From assembly GCA_040878005.1 (NCBI GenBank), contig JBBDMW010000072.1, forward strand, positions 1-47,051: a stretch of 47,051 nt of DNA, read 5' to 3'. The translations under genes were made by a program, and so were the position numbers. This document shows, piece by piece, positions 15,760 through 23,234 of the stretch. Numbering within the stretch: position 1 is the stretch's first letter; each line of letters opens with the position of its first letter. A model generated the notes under the pieces. It saw nothing but the letters and a program-made list of their open reading frames with translations, had not been told where the DNA came from and did no database searches. This DNA is from JBBDMW01 sp040878005 (GTDB lineage: Bacteria > Chloroflexota > Dehalococcoidia > Lucifugimonadales > Lucifugimonadaceae).

Positions 15760-16782
15760 ATGAGGTTACTTAACTTGAGGCCGTACGGAGCGGCCGGGAT
15801 GCTGGCCCTTGTGGCGGTCCTCGTTGTGGGCATAGCCTGCACCAGCGAGGCAACCACGGTCACTCCCGCACGTGCCACGTGGACCACGGGCTACTTCCAG
15901 GCTGAGTTGTACGGCAGGGCCATAGAGGAACTTGGTTACGAGGTAGAGGCGCCAACTGACCTGGGCAACCCGTTCTTCTACCAGTCAGTGGCGGATGGTG
16001 ATGTGGACTTCTGGGCGAACGGGTGGTTCCCGCTGCACAACACGTACAGAGACACGTTCGAAGAAGACGCAAGCATCGCTGGCCTGGTCGCCGCATCCGG
16101 CGCCCTCCAGGGCTACCTTGTGGACAAGGCCAGTGCTGACGAATACGGCATCACGTCCATCGAAGACTTCAAGCGCGATGAGGTGAAAGAGGCGTTCGAT
16201 TCCAATGGAGATGGCCTGGCTGACATGGTTGCCTGCCCTCCAGGCTGGGGCTGTGAGCTGGTGATTGAGCATCACCTGGACGCGTATGACCTGCGCGACC
16301 ATGTGAACTCGATCAAGGCTGGCTATGAGGCATCGATGGCCGATGCCGTGGCGCGTTACAACGCTGGCGAGCCAATCTTCTTCTACACATGGACGCCCAA
16401 CTGGACGGTGAATGCACTGGTGCCAGGTGAGGACGTGGTATGGATAGAAGTTCCGTTCCCTGACCTCCCAGAGGACCAGGCGGACCTTGAAGATGCCACT
16501 GTCATCGAAGGGATCACCGGCTGCGTGAACGATCCCTGCGCAATGGGATGGCCTGGCAACGACATCAACGTGGTAGCGAACAACCAGTTCCTGGAGGACA
16601 ACCCGGACATTGCGCGATTGTTCGATGTGATGTCTGTTCCCCTGGCAGACATATTCGCTCAGAACGCCCTGATGGCGGAAGGCGAAAACAGCGCCGAGGA
16701 CATAGCCCGGCACGTAGATGAGTGGATCGCTGAGAACCAGGCGACCTATGACTCTTGGATCCAGCAAGCTGAAGACGCTTAA
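15760..16782 (+). CDS. proX: Glycine betaine-binding lipoprotein
   Basis: A 340-residue substrate-binding protein of the ProX type. AAGGAGG precedes the ATG at 15760. The signal peptide ends in a lipobox (LVVGIAC), so the mature protein is lipid-anchored. ProX phrases include DGDVDFWANGWFPLH, VACPPGWGCELVIEHHLDAY (two Cys), PIFFYTWTPNWTVNALVPG and VANNQFLEDNPDIARLFDVM. The Trp-rich phrases (FWANGWFP, YTWTPNW) supply the aromatic box for betaine. It completes the proVWX set. Confidence 0.93.
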   Translation: MRLLNLRPYGAAGMLALVAVLVVGIACTSEATTVTPARATWTTGYFQAELYGRAIEELGYEVEAPTDLGNPFFYQSVADGDVDFWANGWFPLHNTYRDTFEEDASIAGLVAASGALQGYLVDKASADEYGITSIEDFKRDEVKEAFDSNGDGLADMVACPPGWGCELVIEHHLDAYDLRDHVNSIKAGYEASMADAVARYNAGEPIFFYTWTPNWTVNALVPGEDVVWIEVPFPDLPEDQADLEDATVIEGITGCVNDPCAMGWPGNDINVVANNQFLEDNPDIARLFDVMSVPLADIFAQNALMAEGENSAEDIARHVDEWIAENQATYDSWIQQAEDA

Positions 16783-16816
16783 GTAGCCTTCAGCCAATCC
16801 AGTAAGTGTTGAGCGT

Positions 16817-16848
16817 GCAGTGCGCCCGGTTTGAACTGGGCGCACTGC
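16817..16848. terminator. Hairpin between convergent proX and ADH genes
   Basis: GCAGTGCGCCC and GGGCGCACTGC form a perfect 11-bp stem with a 10-nt loop. No clear T-run on either side, but its place between converging genes fits a bidirectional terminator. Confidence 0.6.
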
Positions 16849-16861
16849 AACGCGTTTAGGC

Positions 16862-17914
16862 TTACGTGTACTCCAGGATGGCCCGGCCCTTGATCTGGCC
16901 GGCCTCCAGGTCATCACACGCCTGGTTGATCTCATCCAGGCGGTATCGCTTCGTCACCAGCTTGTCCAGCGGAAACTTGCCTTCCTTGTGCCAGCGCAGG
17001 TACATGGCGAAGTCCCTGTCCGGGTAGGTGGCTCCCAGGCTGCCCCGGTACTGGCGCTGGTGGAACATGAAATGGCCCGGCCAGATGGTCATTTCATTGC
17101 CGGGCATCCCCACCAGCACAGCCATTCCTCCGACGTTGTCCGCGCCCGGTCCGCCGCCGCGGACTGAAGGCAGGATCTGCTCGTTGGTTATGCGGAGTCC
17201 TATTGCGTCAAAGGCGTAGTCTACGCCGCCGCTGGTGATCTCATGGATGGCTTCTACTGGGTCAACCTTGGATGCGTTGACGGTGTGAGTTGCACCGAAC
17301 TCCTTCGCGAACTCCAGCTTGTCATCATGCAGGTCAACAGCAATGATCGGGTACGCCTCCAGGATGGAGGCCATCTTGATGGCTGATATGCCCACGCCGC
17401 CGACGCCGTATACGGCCACCGAGTCCTCCGGCCGCACTTTCGCAGTGTGGAGTACGGCGCCTGCTCCAGTGAGGATGGCACAGCCCACAATTGAACTCAC
17501 GTCTTTCGGGTTGTCATCATCTATCTTGACCACGTACTGGTTATGGATCAGGACGTCTTCACCCCAGGTGAACGTGGGGCCGCTAAGCGGCTGTTCCCGG
17601 TATGTTGCTCCGCTCGGTCCCGGAGTCCAGCGTCCCCTGATGGGGTCGCGGGGCACCCAGGTGACGATGACGAGATCGCCTTCCTTGACGTGATCTATAT
17701 CTTTGCCGACCCTTGTGACTACGCCGGTGCCCTCATGGCCCAGCAGGGCCGGCCGCGGTGTCTCAGGGTTGTGCATCTGGTGCAGCTGCGAATGGCATAC
17801 GCCGCTTGAATAAAGCTTGACGGCTACCTGGTCCGGCTGCGGGTCTGGTATCTCTATCTCATCAACAACGAGAGGCTTTCCGTGTTCCAGGTGGATGGCA
17901 GCAATGCTCTTCAT
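16862..17914 (-). CDS. Zinc-type alcohol dehydrogenase (MDR family)
   Basis: A 350-residue medium-chain dehydrogenase. Catalytic-zinc ligands are visible: Cys in SSGVCHSQLH, His-Glu in LLGHEGTGVV, and Cys in SIVGCAILTGAGAV. The NAD site is VAVYGVGGVGISAIKMA. The segment where the four-Cys structural-zinc loop normally lies reads VTWVPRDPIRGRWTPGP and has no cysteine, so the structural zinc is absent. The C-terminus (RYRLDEINQACDDLEAGQIKGRAILEY) is standard. The substrate is unknown. Confidence 0.85.
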   Translation of the reverse strand: MKSIAAIHLEHGKPLVVDEIEIPDPQPDQVAVKLYSSGVCHSQLHQMHNPETPRPALLGHEGTGVVTRVGKDIDHVKEGDLVIVTWVPRDPIRGRWTPGPSGATYREQPLSGPTFTWGEDVLIHNQYVVKIDDDNPKDVSSIVGCAILTGAGAVLHTAKVRPEDSVAVYGVGGVGISAIKMASILEAYPIIAVDLHDDKLEFAKEFGATHTVNASKVDPVEAIHEITSGGVDYAFDAIGLRITNEQILPSVRGGGPGADNVGGMAVLVGMPGNEMTIWPGHFMFHQRQYRGSLGATYPDRDFAMYLRWHKEGKFPLDKLVTKRYRLDEINQACDDLEAGQIKGRAILEYT

Positions 17915-18106
17915 CTTGTCCTCGCAGCGCCAGTGATTGCCGGCTCATGTGGGTAAGAGGTGTCTGATATTTGCGCCCGCAGTCTAGCACTGGTTCGGCT
18001 GTGTGAGAGCATGTGCCTGTGGCCTGGGTGCAGTGCAGCACAAATCACAAAGCGCAACATGCAGCCGGTACCATTCAGAGTTTCAGGTTCCGGCAGGAGA
18101 TATGGG

Positions 18107-19117
18107 ATGACAGAGGATACTCAAGACAGGACCGGGGCATACGCCGAATGGATGCGGCCGGGGTGGCTGCCGGGGAGGATTCTTGTCCCCCTGGATGGTT
18201 CAAGCGAATCAGAGCGCATTCTCCATTTTGTAGTGCCGTTGGCGGAGAAGATTGGCTCATCCATGGTGCTCATGGCGGTCCTGGATACTGAAGACCCCGA
18301 CGAGCTTGAAGGAATTCCTGCTGTTGCCGACCCGCGGGCGCTTGCATTGCGAGAGTCAGCATCCGAGATGGCGAAGGATGCCAGGGACAAGGCCTTCAAG
18401 TATCTCAACCGCATCGCATCACGCTTTGAGAGCACCGTCAGCGATATTGAAGTGGAAGTGGCATTTGGCGAACCTGCTGACGAGATCATCAAGGTGTCTA
18501 GGGCGGAGCGGGACGACATGATTGCAATGTCCACGCGGCGGGAGTCGGCGCTGGCACGCGGCATCCTGGGCAGTGTTACCTCACGAGTCCTGTCGGACGC
18601 TCGTGTGCCCACCCTCGTAGTACGGGTTGATGAGCGGGGCCAGGCGGCAGAACCGTCATGGCCGCAGAACATCCTGGTACCGCTGGACGTGTCGCCTCTA
18701 AGCGAAACAGCGGTGGACGCCGCAATATCCGTGGCGAAGGCAACCGGCGCCAAGGTGCGATTCCTCCGTGTAACGCCCAGGGCGTACTACCCGGGCCTTG
18801 GCGGCGCCATTGAATATGCTGGCGCCGGCATATTTTTCGGCGCAGAACTGCGCGAGGAGGCGCTTGAGTATCTCTCGCAGTTCGTGGATAGGGCGCGGGC
18901 AGAGGGAGTGGATGCCTTCCCGGAAGCCCGATCAGGCTCTGCCGCCGAACATATCGTGGATGTGTTGCAAGATTTGCCCGGCAGCATGGCAGTCATGACC
19001 AGCCACGGGCGCAGCGGATTCCAGAGATGGGCCCTGGGGAGTGTGGCTGATAAGGTGGTCCGCTCTTCAGCACGGCCGGTGCTTATCCTGCCTGCACCGC
19101 GCTCTCCAGGGGAATAA
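18107..19117 (+). CDS. Tandem-domain universal stress protein
   Basis: A 336-residue protein of two UspA domains. Domain 1 starts RILVPLDGSSESERIL and ends near STRRESALARGILGSVTSRVLSDARVPTLVVR; domain 2 starts NILVPLDVSPLSETAVDAA and ends TSHGRSGFQRWALGSVADKVVRSSARPVLILP. The G-x2-G-x9-G(S/T) nucleotide-binding pattern is present in domain 2 and partly in domain 1. The ATG at 18107 has AGGAGA upstream; open frame reaches back to 17960 without family character. A second, distinct tandem USP is encoded at 32298-33152. Confidence 0.88.
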   Translation: MTEDTQDRTGAYAEWMRPGWLPGRILVPLDGSSESERILHFVVPLAEKIGSSMVLMAVLDTEDPDELEGIPAVADPRALALRESASEMAKDARDKAFKYLNRIASRFESTVSDIEVEVAFGEPADEIIKVSRAERDDMIAMSTRRESALARGILGSVTSRVLSDARVPTLVVRVDERGQAAEPSWPQNILVPLDVSPLSETAVDAAISVAKATGAKVRFLRVTPRAYYPGLGGAIEYAGAGIFFGAELREEALEYLSQFVDRARAEGVDAFPEARSGSAAEHIVDVLQDLPGSMAVMTSHGRSGFQRWALGSVADKVVRSSARPVLILPAPRSPGE

Positions 19118-19146
19118 GCCCGCTGATAGGTTGCAGATGGAAAAAA

Positions 19147-19174
19147 GTAGAGGCGCCAATGCTGGCGCCTCTAC
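19147..19174 (-). terminator. Rho-independent terminator of the Cys-repeat lipoprotein gene
   Basis: GTAGAGGCGCC and GGCGCCTCTAC form a perfect 11-bp stem with a 6-nt loop. On the minus strand TTTTTT follows directly. It also lies just after the plus-strand USP gene. Confidence 0.85.
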
Positions 19175-19207
19175 TGCCCGTGAACTGTTTAAGGTGCTGC
19201 CGGAAGA

Positions 19208-20290
19208 CTATCCGCCAGCAAGGTTGGACAGGTCTATTTCGCATTTCGACAAGGCATCGAAGGCATCAGGCGGTGGGAATTCTCCACCAGCGAGGGCCGC
19301 CAATGTTTCCGGGTTGACCTCATTCTCGAGACACTTGATCTCCTCAGCCGTAAACGGAAGGTCAAAGTCTTCGAGTTCGCCGCCCGGAAGGTTCATGTCT
19401 CCGCCGTTTCCGTTCATGAAGCCTTCCGGCTCTACACCGCACTTGGAGAGGGCGGCCATAAAGTCGCTCATGTCACCGGAATCAGGCTGTTGTCCCGACA
19501 TCAAGCCGGCGACCTTGTCTCCCAACTCAGTGAAGAGACAATCCAATTGTTCGGCAGTTAACTGGGTCTTGGCCAGGTCTTCTTCCGTGATCAGCCCGCA
19601 GGCTGTCATTTCATTGATGAACTCTGAGGGGAGCAGGTCGTCACTGTTGCCCTGGCCGAGGAACAAGCCGGCGGCTGCGGCGAGACGGGTTGGGCCAACT
19701 GCGTCAGCCAGGCACTCCAACTCATCAATTCCCACATCACCGCCAATGGGAGCGAAGCCCTCTCCGGAAGCCTCCAATGCTGCGCGCTCGGCGGAATTGA
19801 GGCAGAAGATGGCCTGCATGAAGCCAATGGCGGCCCCGGGATCCGGTTCCGAATCACTTCCAATGAGCGCAGAGATTGATGTGCCGCTAACTTTCTCAGA
19901 TATGCACTGCCGGGTGTCGATGCTGAGAGGCGCCGACATGTTTTCAAGCTGACCGGTCAAGACCCGTGCGACGGTTTCAGCACTCACGCACTCTGCTAGC
20001 TGGAGGGCTTGATCCTGGTCTGGATGGGCGCCCTGCTGATTGAGCAGTGATATGAGCTGTTCATGGCCGCCGACTGCAGTTTCAGCGCACTCTAATTCTG
20101 AGGGGGGCAGCGCTGCCAGGAATGCTTCAGGGTCTTCGTCTGGCCCGATATTGATGGGCTCGATTGGAGCCGGTGTGGGTGAAGACTCGGGGGTTGCGTC
20201 TGCCGATGGCTCACCGGCGCATGCTGACAGTACCGCCAGCGCTGCGATCAATAACAGCATGATGAGCAGTGGCTTGCTGCGATGTCTCAA
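19208..20290 (-). CDS. Lipoprotein with about five two-cysteine repeats
   Basis: About 360 residues. A short basic N-terminus, a hydrophobic stretch (LLIMLLLIAALAVLSAC) and a lipobox Cys indicate a lipoprotein. A Thr/Pro/Ser linker is followed by about five repeats of 40-60 residues, each with two Cys roughly 30-40 apart. Examples are ELECLADAVGPTRLAAAAG...MTACGL, QLDCLFTELGDKVAGLMSG...LSKCGV and EIKCLENEVNPETLAALAG...LSKCEI. I do not recognise the family. The TTG at 20290 is preceded by a purine-rich GAGAAAGAGAA; a GTG at 20317 is also open. Confidence 0.7.
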   Translation of the reverse strand: MRHRSKPLLIMLLLIAALAVLSACAGEPSADATPESSPTPAPIEPINIGPDEDPEAFLAALPPSELECAETAVGGHEQLISLLNQQGAHPDQDQALQLAECVSAETVARVLTGQLENMSAPLSIDTRQCISEKVSGTSISALIGSDSEPDPGAAIGFMQAIFCLNSAERAALEASGEGFAPIGGDVGIDELECLADAVGPTRLAAAAGLFLGQGNSDDLLPSEFINEMTACGLITEEDLAKTQLTAEQLDCLFTELGDKVAGLMSGQQPDSGDMSDFMAALSKCGVEPEGFMNGNGGDMNLPGGELEDFDLPFTAEEIKCLENEVNPETLAALAGGEFPPPDAFDALSKCEIDLSNLAGG

Positions 20291-20505
20291 ACGATTCTCT
20301 TTCTCTGGCCCGTGCACATGTGCTTGATTCCAAATACGTCAATGACGATACCGCAGGTTGCATTACCGGTATATGGGAATTCTGCACAGGTTTCACTGGA
20401 TGGGGCCGGTCACAAGCAAAGTCACCCGTCCGTTCGTGTGATCGACAAATTCTACGCTGAAACCGCTGACGTTACACACCTGGCTCAGCGCGGCGGACCC
20501 CAACA

Positions 20506-21744
20506 TCAATCCTCCAGGCGAAGGAGATCCCTTCTCAGTAGGCTAAGCACATGCATGGCAGCACGTTGCCTGTCCGGGCGGCCCCTGCCCGCAGAGCGCA
20601 CCTGTCTTGAGCGTTCTACGCCGTCACCGGCGATGGTGATGTATGTTTCACCGCGCCCAAGGTTTTCAGCCTGCTGATCGCCCTCAGGCACGCCGTGCAC
20701 GGCTATGCCCAGGTCTGCGCCAGCGAACATCCTCACAGCGCGGGCCAGTGCAGCGGCGCGTTCGGCGCCGTCCGCTGAGCCTGAGAGCTTCTCTCCACCT
20801 GCTTTAATGAGGCGCTCCTGGGCATCGCTGGAGTTGAGCGTGATTCCCTGCAGGAACTGTGTTCCGGCGGACGTATGAAGCGCGTCCGATACCGATCCTC
20901 CGCTGAGGTCTTCGCAGCAGGCGATGGTCTGCTTGGACTGTTGCAGCAATAGGCCGACAACACTCTCCATGGTCTCAAGGTCACGAGCGAATACATGATC
21001 TCCCAGCAGCCGCCTGACTTCCATTTCGACTGGTTCTATGAGTTCTTCGGCTTCTGTCTGGTTGTTGGCTCTTGCCGTAATACGAACATCCACCTGGCCG
21101 GGGTGGGCCAGCACGCCCACGGTGGGATTGACCGAGTCAGCGATGAGGTGGCCAATTCGGTCGTCCACGTTGCTTTCGCCCAGGTCCGCAACCTTCAGAA
21201 CGCGGTAGTGGATGACCTGGCTGAGGCTGTACTTTTTGCGGAGGTACGGAATGACCTCATTCTCAACCAGCCATTTCATTTCAAACGGCACGCCGGGCAG
21301 GCTAATGATGACCCCACGTTCGTCTTCGACTATGAAGGCGGGGGCAGTGCCGTTTGGGTTGCGGACAACCGTTGAACCCTCGGGAACCATGGCCTGCCGC
21401 TCGTTGTTCTTGGTAAGGATGAAGCCGCGCCGGCGGAAGCGCTCTTCAAGATCGTCCAGCGACTGCGGGTCCACAACAACCTTGCGGCCAGTTACTTTCG
21501 CCACGGCCTCCCTGGTGAGGTCGTCCTGCGTCGGGCCAATCCCGCCGCCCGTTATGACCACATCAGCCCTCTCATGCGCCGCGCTGATGATTGCCACCAT
21601 CCGGTCGAAGTTGTCTCCGACGGTGGTCTTGTAGAACAGGTTTACGCCGTTCTCAGCCAGGCGCTGGGCGATCCACGATGAGTTTGTATCCACTATCTGG
21701 CCCAGAAGCAGCTCAGAGCCTATTGCGACGATCTCCGCATTCAT
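20506..21744 (-). CDS. cinA: CinA-family protein, C-terminal domain probably inactive
   Basis: A 412-residue CinA-like protein. The N-terminal COG1058 domain is well kept (MNAEIVAIGSELLLGQIVDTNSSWIAQRLAE, then VVITGGGIGPTQDDLTREAVA, then NPNGTAPAF and ISLPGVPFEM); in this family it hydrolyses ADP-ribose. The C-terminal domain aligns with PncC nicotinamide-nucleotide amidase, but where that family has AESCTGG with a catalytic Ser, this reads CEDLSGG, and the later glycine-rich SGIAGP-GG segment reads VHGVPEGDQQ. The deamidase activity is probably lost. The ATG at 21744 fits the family start; another ATG lies four codons upstream. Confidence 0.85.
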   Translation of the reverse strand: MNAEIVAIGSELLLGQIVDTNSSWIAQRLAENGVNLFYKTTVGDNFDRMVAIISAAHERADVVITGGGIGPTQDDLTREAVAKVTGRKVVVDPQSLDDLEERFRRRGFILTKNNERQAMVPEGSTVVRNPNGTAPAFIVEDERGVIISLPGVPFEMKWLVENEVIPYLRKKYSLSQVIHYRVLKVADLGESNVDDRIGHLIADSVNPTVGVLAHPGQVDVRITARANNQTEAEELIEPVEMEVRRLLGDHVFARDLETMESVVGLLLQQSKQTIACCEDLSGGSVSDALHTSAGTQFLQGITLNSSDAQERLIKAGGEKLSGSADGAERAAALARAVRMFAGADLGIAVHGVPEGDQQAENLGRGETYITIAGDGVERSRQVRSAGRGRPDRQRAAMHVLSLLRRDLLRLED

Positions 21745-21885
21745 TCCTGGAACCATCTCCTGTGTGTTGGGCGGGCAAGCGCGCTGGAGGGCTGGCGAGT
21801 TTCCTGCCAGTTGCCGACGGAAGCGTAGGCCCGCATTTGGCTGTGGTCAATATTGACGCCAGATTCACCAAATGTCATGAGGGTA

Positions 21886-21913
21886 TTGACATGACAGAAC
21901 AATTGTTCATAAT
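21886..21913 (+). promoter_or_regulatory. Promoter with LexA-like palindrome in the spacer
   Basis: TTGACA (21886-21891), a 16-bp spacer and CATAAT (21908-21913). The spacer contains GAACAATTGTTC (21897-21908), a perfect 12-bp palindrome that fits the Gram-positive-type LexA pattern GAAC-N4-GTTC. A repressor there would block RNA polymerase. It reads toward the terminase-like gene at 21970. Confidence 0.65.
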
Positions 21914-21969
21914 AGAACCTGCGTGCTAAACATTCAGCCAAGGCTGGACTGACCAGAGGCAGGGATCAA

Positions 21970-22620
21970 ATGCTGGCAACTCTTGAACGGCCAGGGGCAA
22001 AACACAATCTACATGACGCCACTGACGAAGAGGAATTGGGACGTGCGGTGATGGGGTCACTCGTCAGCGGCACGGGCTCAACCTTCACGGTGGATGTGGC
22101 GGACATCGGAGCGGTGAACCGGGTGATGACACAGATCCGGTCATGGCTGTTGGTGGCACGAGCGGGCACAGGGGGAGTGTCCGCAACGGTGGCCCCCCAG
22201 TTCCTGGAGGACACCTACCCGGCGATGCTTGCGCTCACCAGGCGCCTCAATGATGCAGGAGCAGGCGGTCTCTGGCATCCGGATGGCGCACGGACGTTGA
22301 GGCTGGGCGAGGCGAAGCACATCTTCGTCAGCGCAGACAGGCCCGTGACAGATCATAGCCCTGCGCCAGACGCCCTGCTTGAGGTGGTGCAGGCGCACCG
22401 AATTGACGGTGAGTGGTTTGCCGAGCGCGTGGCTCCACGTGCCAGGCGGCGTGGACTGACGAGGGTGTTTTACGGGGCCCCGGGAACGGAAGATTCCGTT
22501 TACGAGCGAGCCAGGCGGGGCAGCCTGGCTCTGGAGTCGCATGACGGTTTCCATCGGCACTTCTCTCTCATGAAGTCCGCTGACCCGTTGCACCTGCCCA
22601 ACGCCATTCCCGGCCGGTGA
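21970..22620 (+). CDS. Degenerate phage-terminase-like protein
   Basis: A 216-residue protein. Its second half lines up, from memory, with the ATPase domain of a phage large-terminase family. AKHIFVSAD is followed by DALLEVVQAHRIDGEWF, where terminases have LLEVDEAQDVD--KF. Next comes TRVFYGAPGTEDSVYERAR, where they have TTVFYGTAWTDDTLLERAR, then DGFHRHF. The acidic Walker B pair reads VQ. The Walker A region reads VARAGTGGVSA and lacks the Lys. The segment between is shortened, and the nuclease domain is missing. It could be a domesticated protein or a remnant. The start has GAGG/AGGG upstream. Confidence 0.5.
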   Translation: MLATLERPGAKHNLHDATDEEELGRAVMGSLVSGTGSTFTVDVADIGAVNRVMTQIRSWLLVARAGTGGVSATVAPQFLEDTYPAMLALTRRLNDAGAGGLWHPDGARTLRLGEAKHIFVSADRPVTDHSPAPDALLEVVQAHRIDGEWFAERVAPRARRRGLTRVFYGAPGTEDSVYERARRGSLALESHDGFHRHFSLMKSADPLHLPNAIPGR

Positions 22621-22672
22621 GGCGGGAGTTTCTTTAAGCCTGCGTGATTCTACTTCGCCCGGAGTTCCTGAT

Positions 22673-23086
22673 ATGACGATTGCGTTTAAGCCAGTCCGCT
22701 CAGACACCCTGCCAGAAAATACTCGTTACACCGATGATGGCTGTGAAGTATCACCGTCCTGCATCGAGTGTCCACTGCCTGTGTGCAAGTTCGATGACCC
22801 GGGCGCCATGATGCGTGAAGACCGGCGGAACAGGGACGACGAGATATTCAGGCTCCGCAAGAAGGGTGTTCCTGTGCCTGAACTGGCGCGGCGGTTTGAT
22901 GTGAGCACAAGGACGATACACCGGGTCATTCAGCGCGGCGGCGCCGTTGAGCCTCCAGGGCGCGAAGAGGATGAGGGGCCGCTGCTGTCACTTGAAGAGT
23001 TGTCCAGGAGATCACTGTTCCGGGAGCGGAGGCCGTTTCCGGCAATCCGCAGGTCTTCAACGGAAGATTACGCTCAGAGCGCCTAG
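22673..23086 (+). CDS. Four-Cys helix-turn-helix protein, phage-related
   Basis: A 137-residue protein. Residues about 20-45 hold a Cys cluster (GCEVSPSCIECPLPVCKFDD) that could bind zinc or an Fe-S cluster. Residues about 50-85 form a helix-turn-helix of the resolvase/Trp-repressor style (RDDEIFRLRKKGVPVPELARRFDVSTRTIHRVI). The C-terminal 45 residues are charged and probably disordered. It follows the terminase-like gene by 52 bp on the same strand and probably shares its promoter. Similar Cys-plus-HTH proteins accompany terminases in related phages, as far as I recall; it may act as a small terminase subunit or regulator. Confidence 0.6.
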   Translation: MTIAFKPVRSDTLPENTRYTDDGCEVSPSCIECPLPVCKFDDPGAMMREDRRNRDDEIFRLRKKGVPVPELARRFDVSTRTIHRVIQRGGAVEPPGREEDEGPLLSLEELSRRSLFRERRPFPAIRRSSTEDYAQSA

Positions 23087-23234
23087 ATGTACTTCCCATA
23101 GACGGCGTTCCCTGCATAGCCTGGCGTGTGGGTGGGAGGCCGTCAGGCGGTGTACCATCAAGCCCGTTTGTTCCCGGTCGGCACAAGCGTGTCGAGGGTG
23201 AACGGATTCTGATGATTGGCTGGTGCATCGCTGT

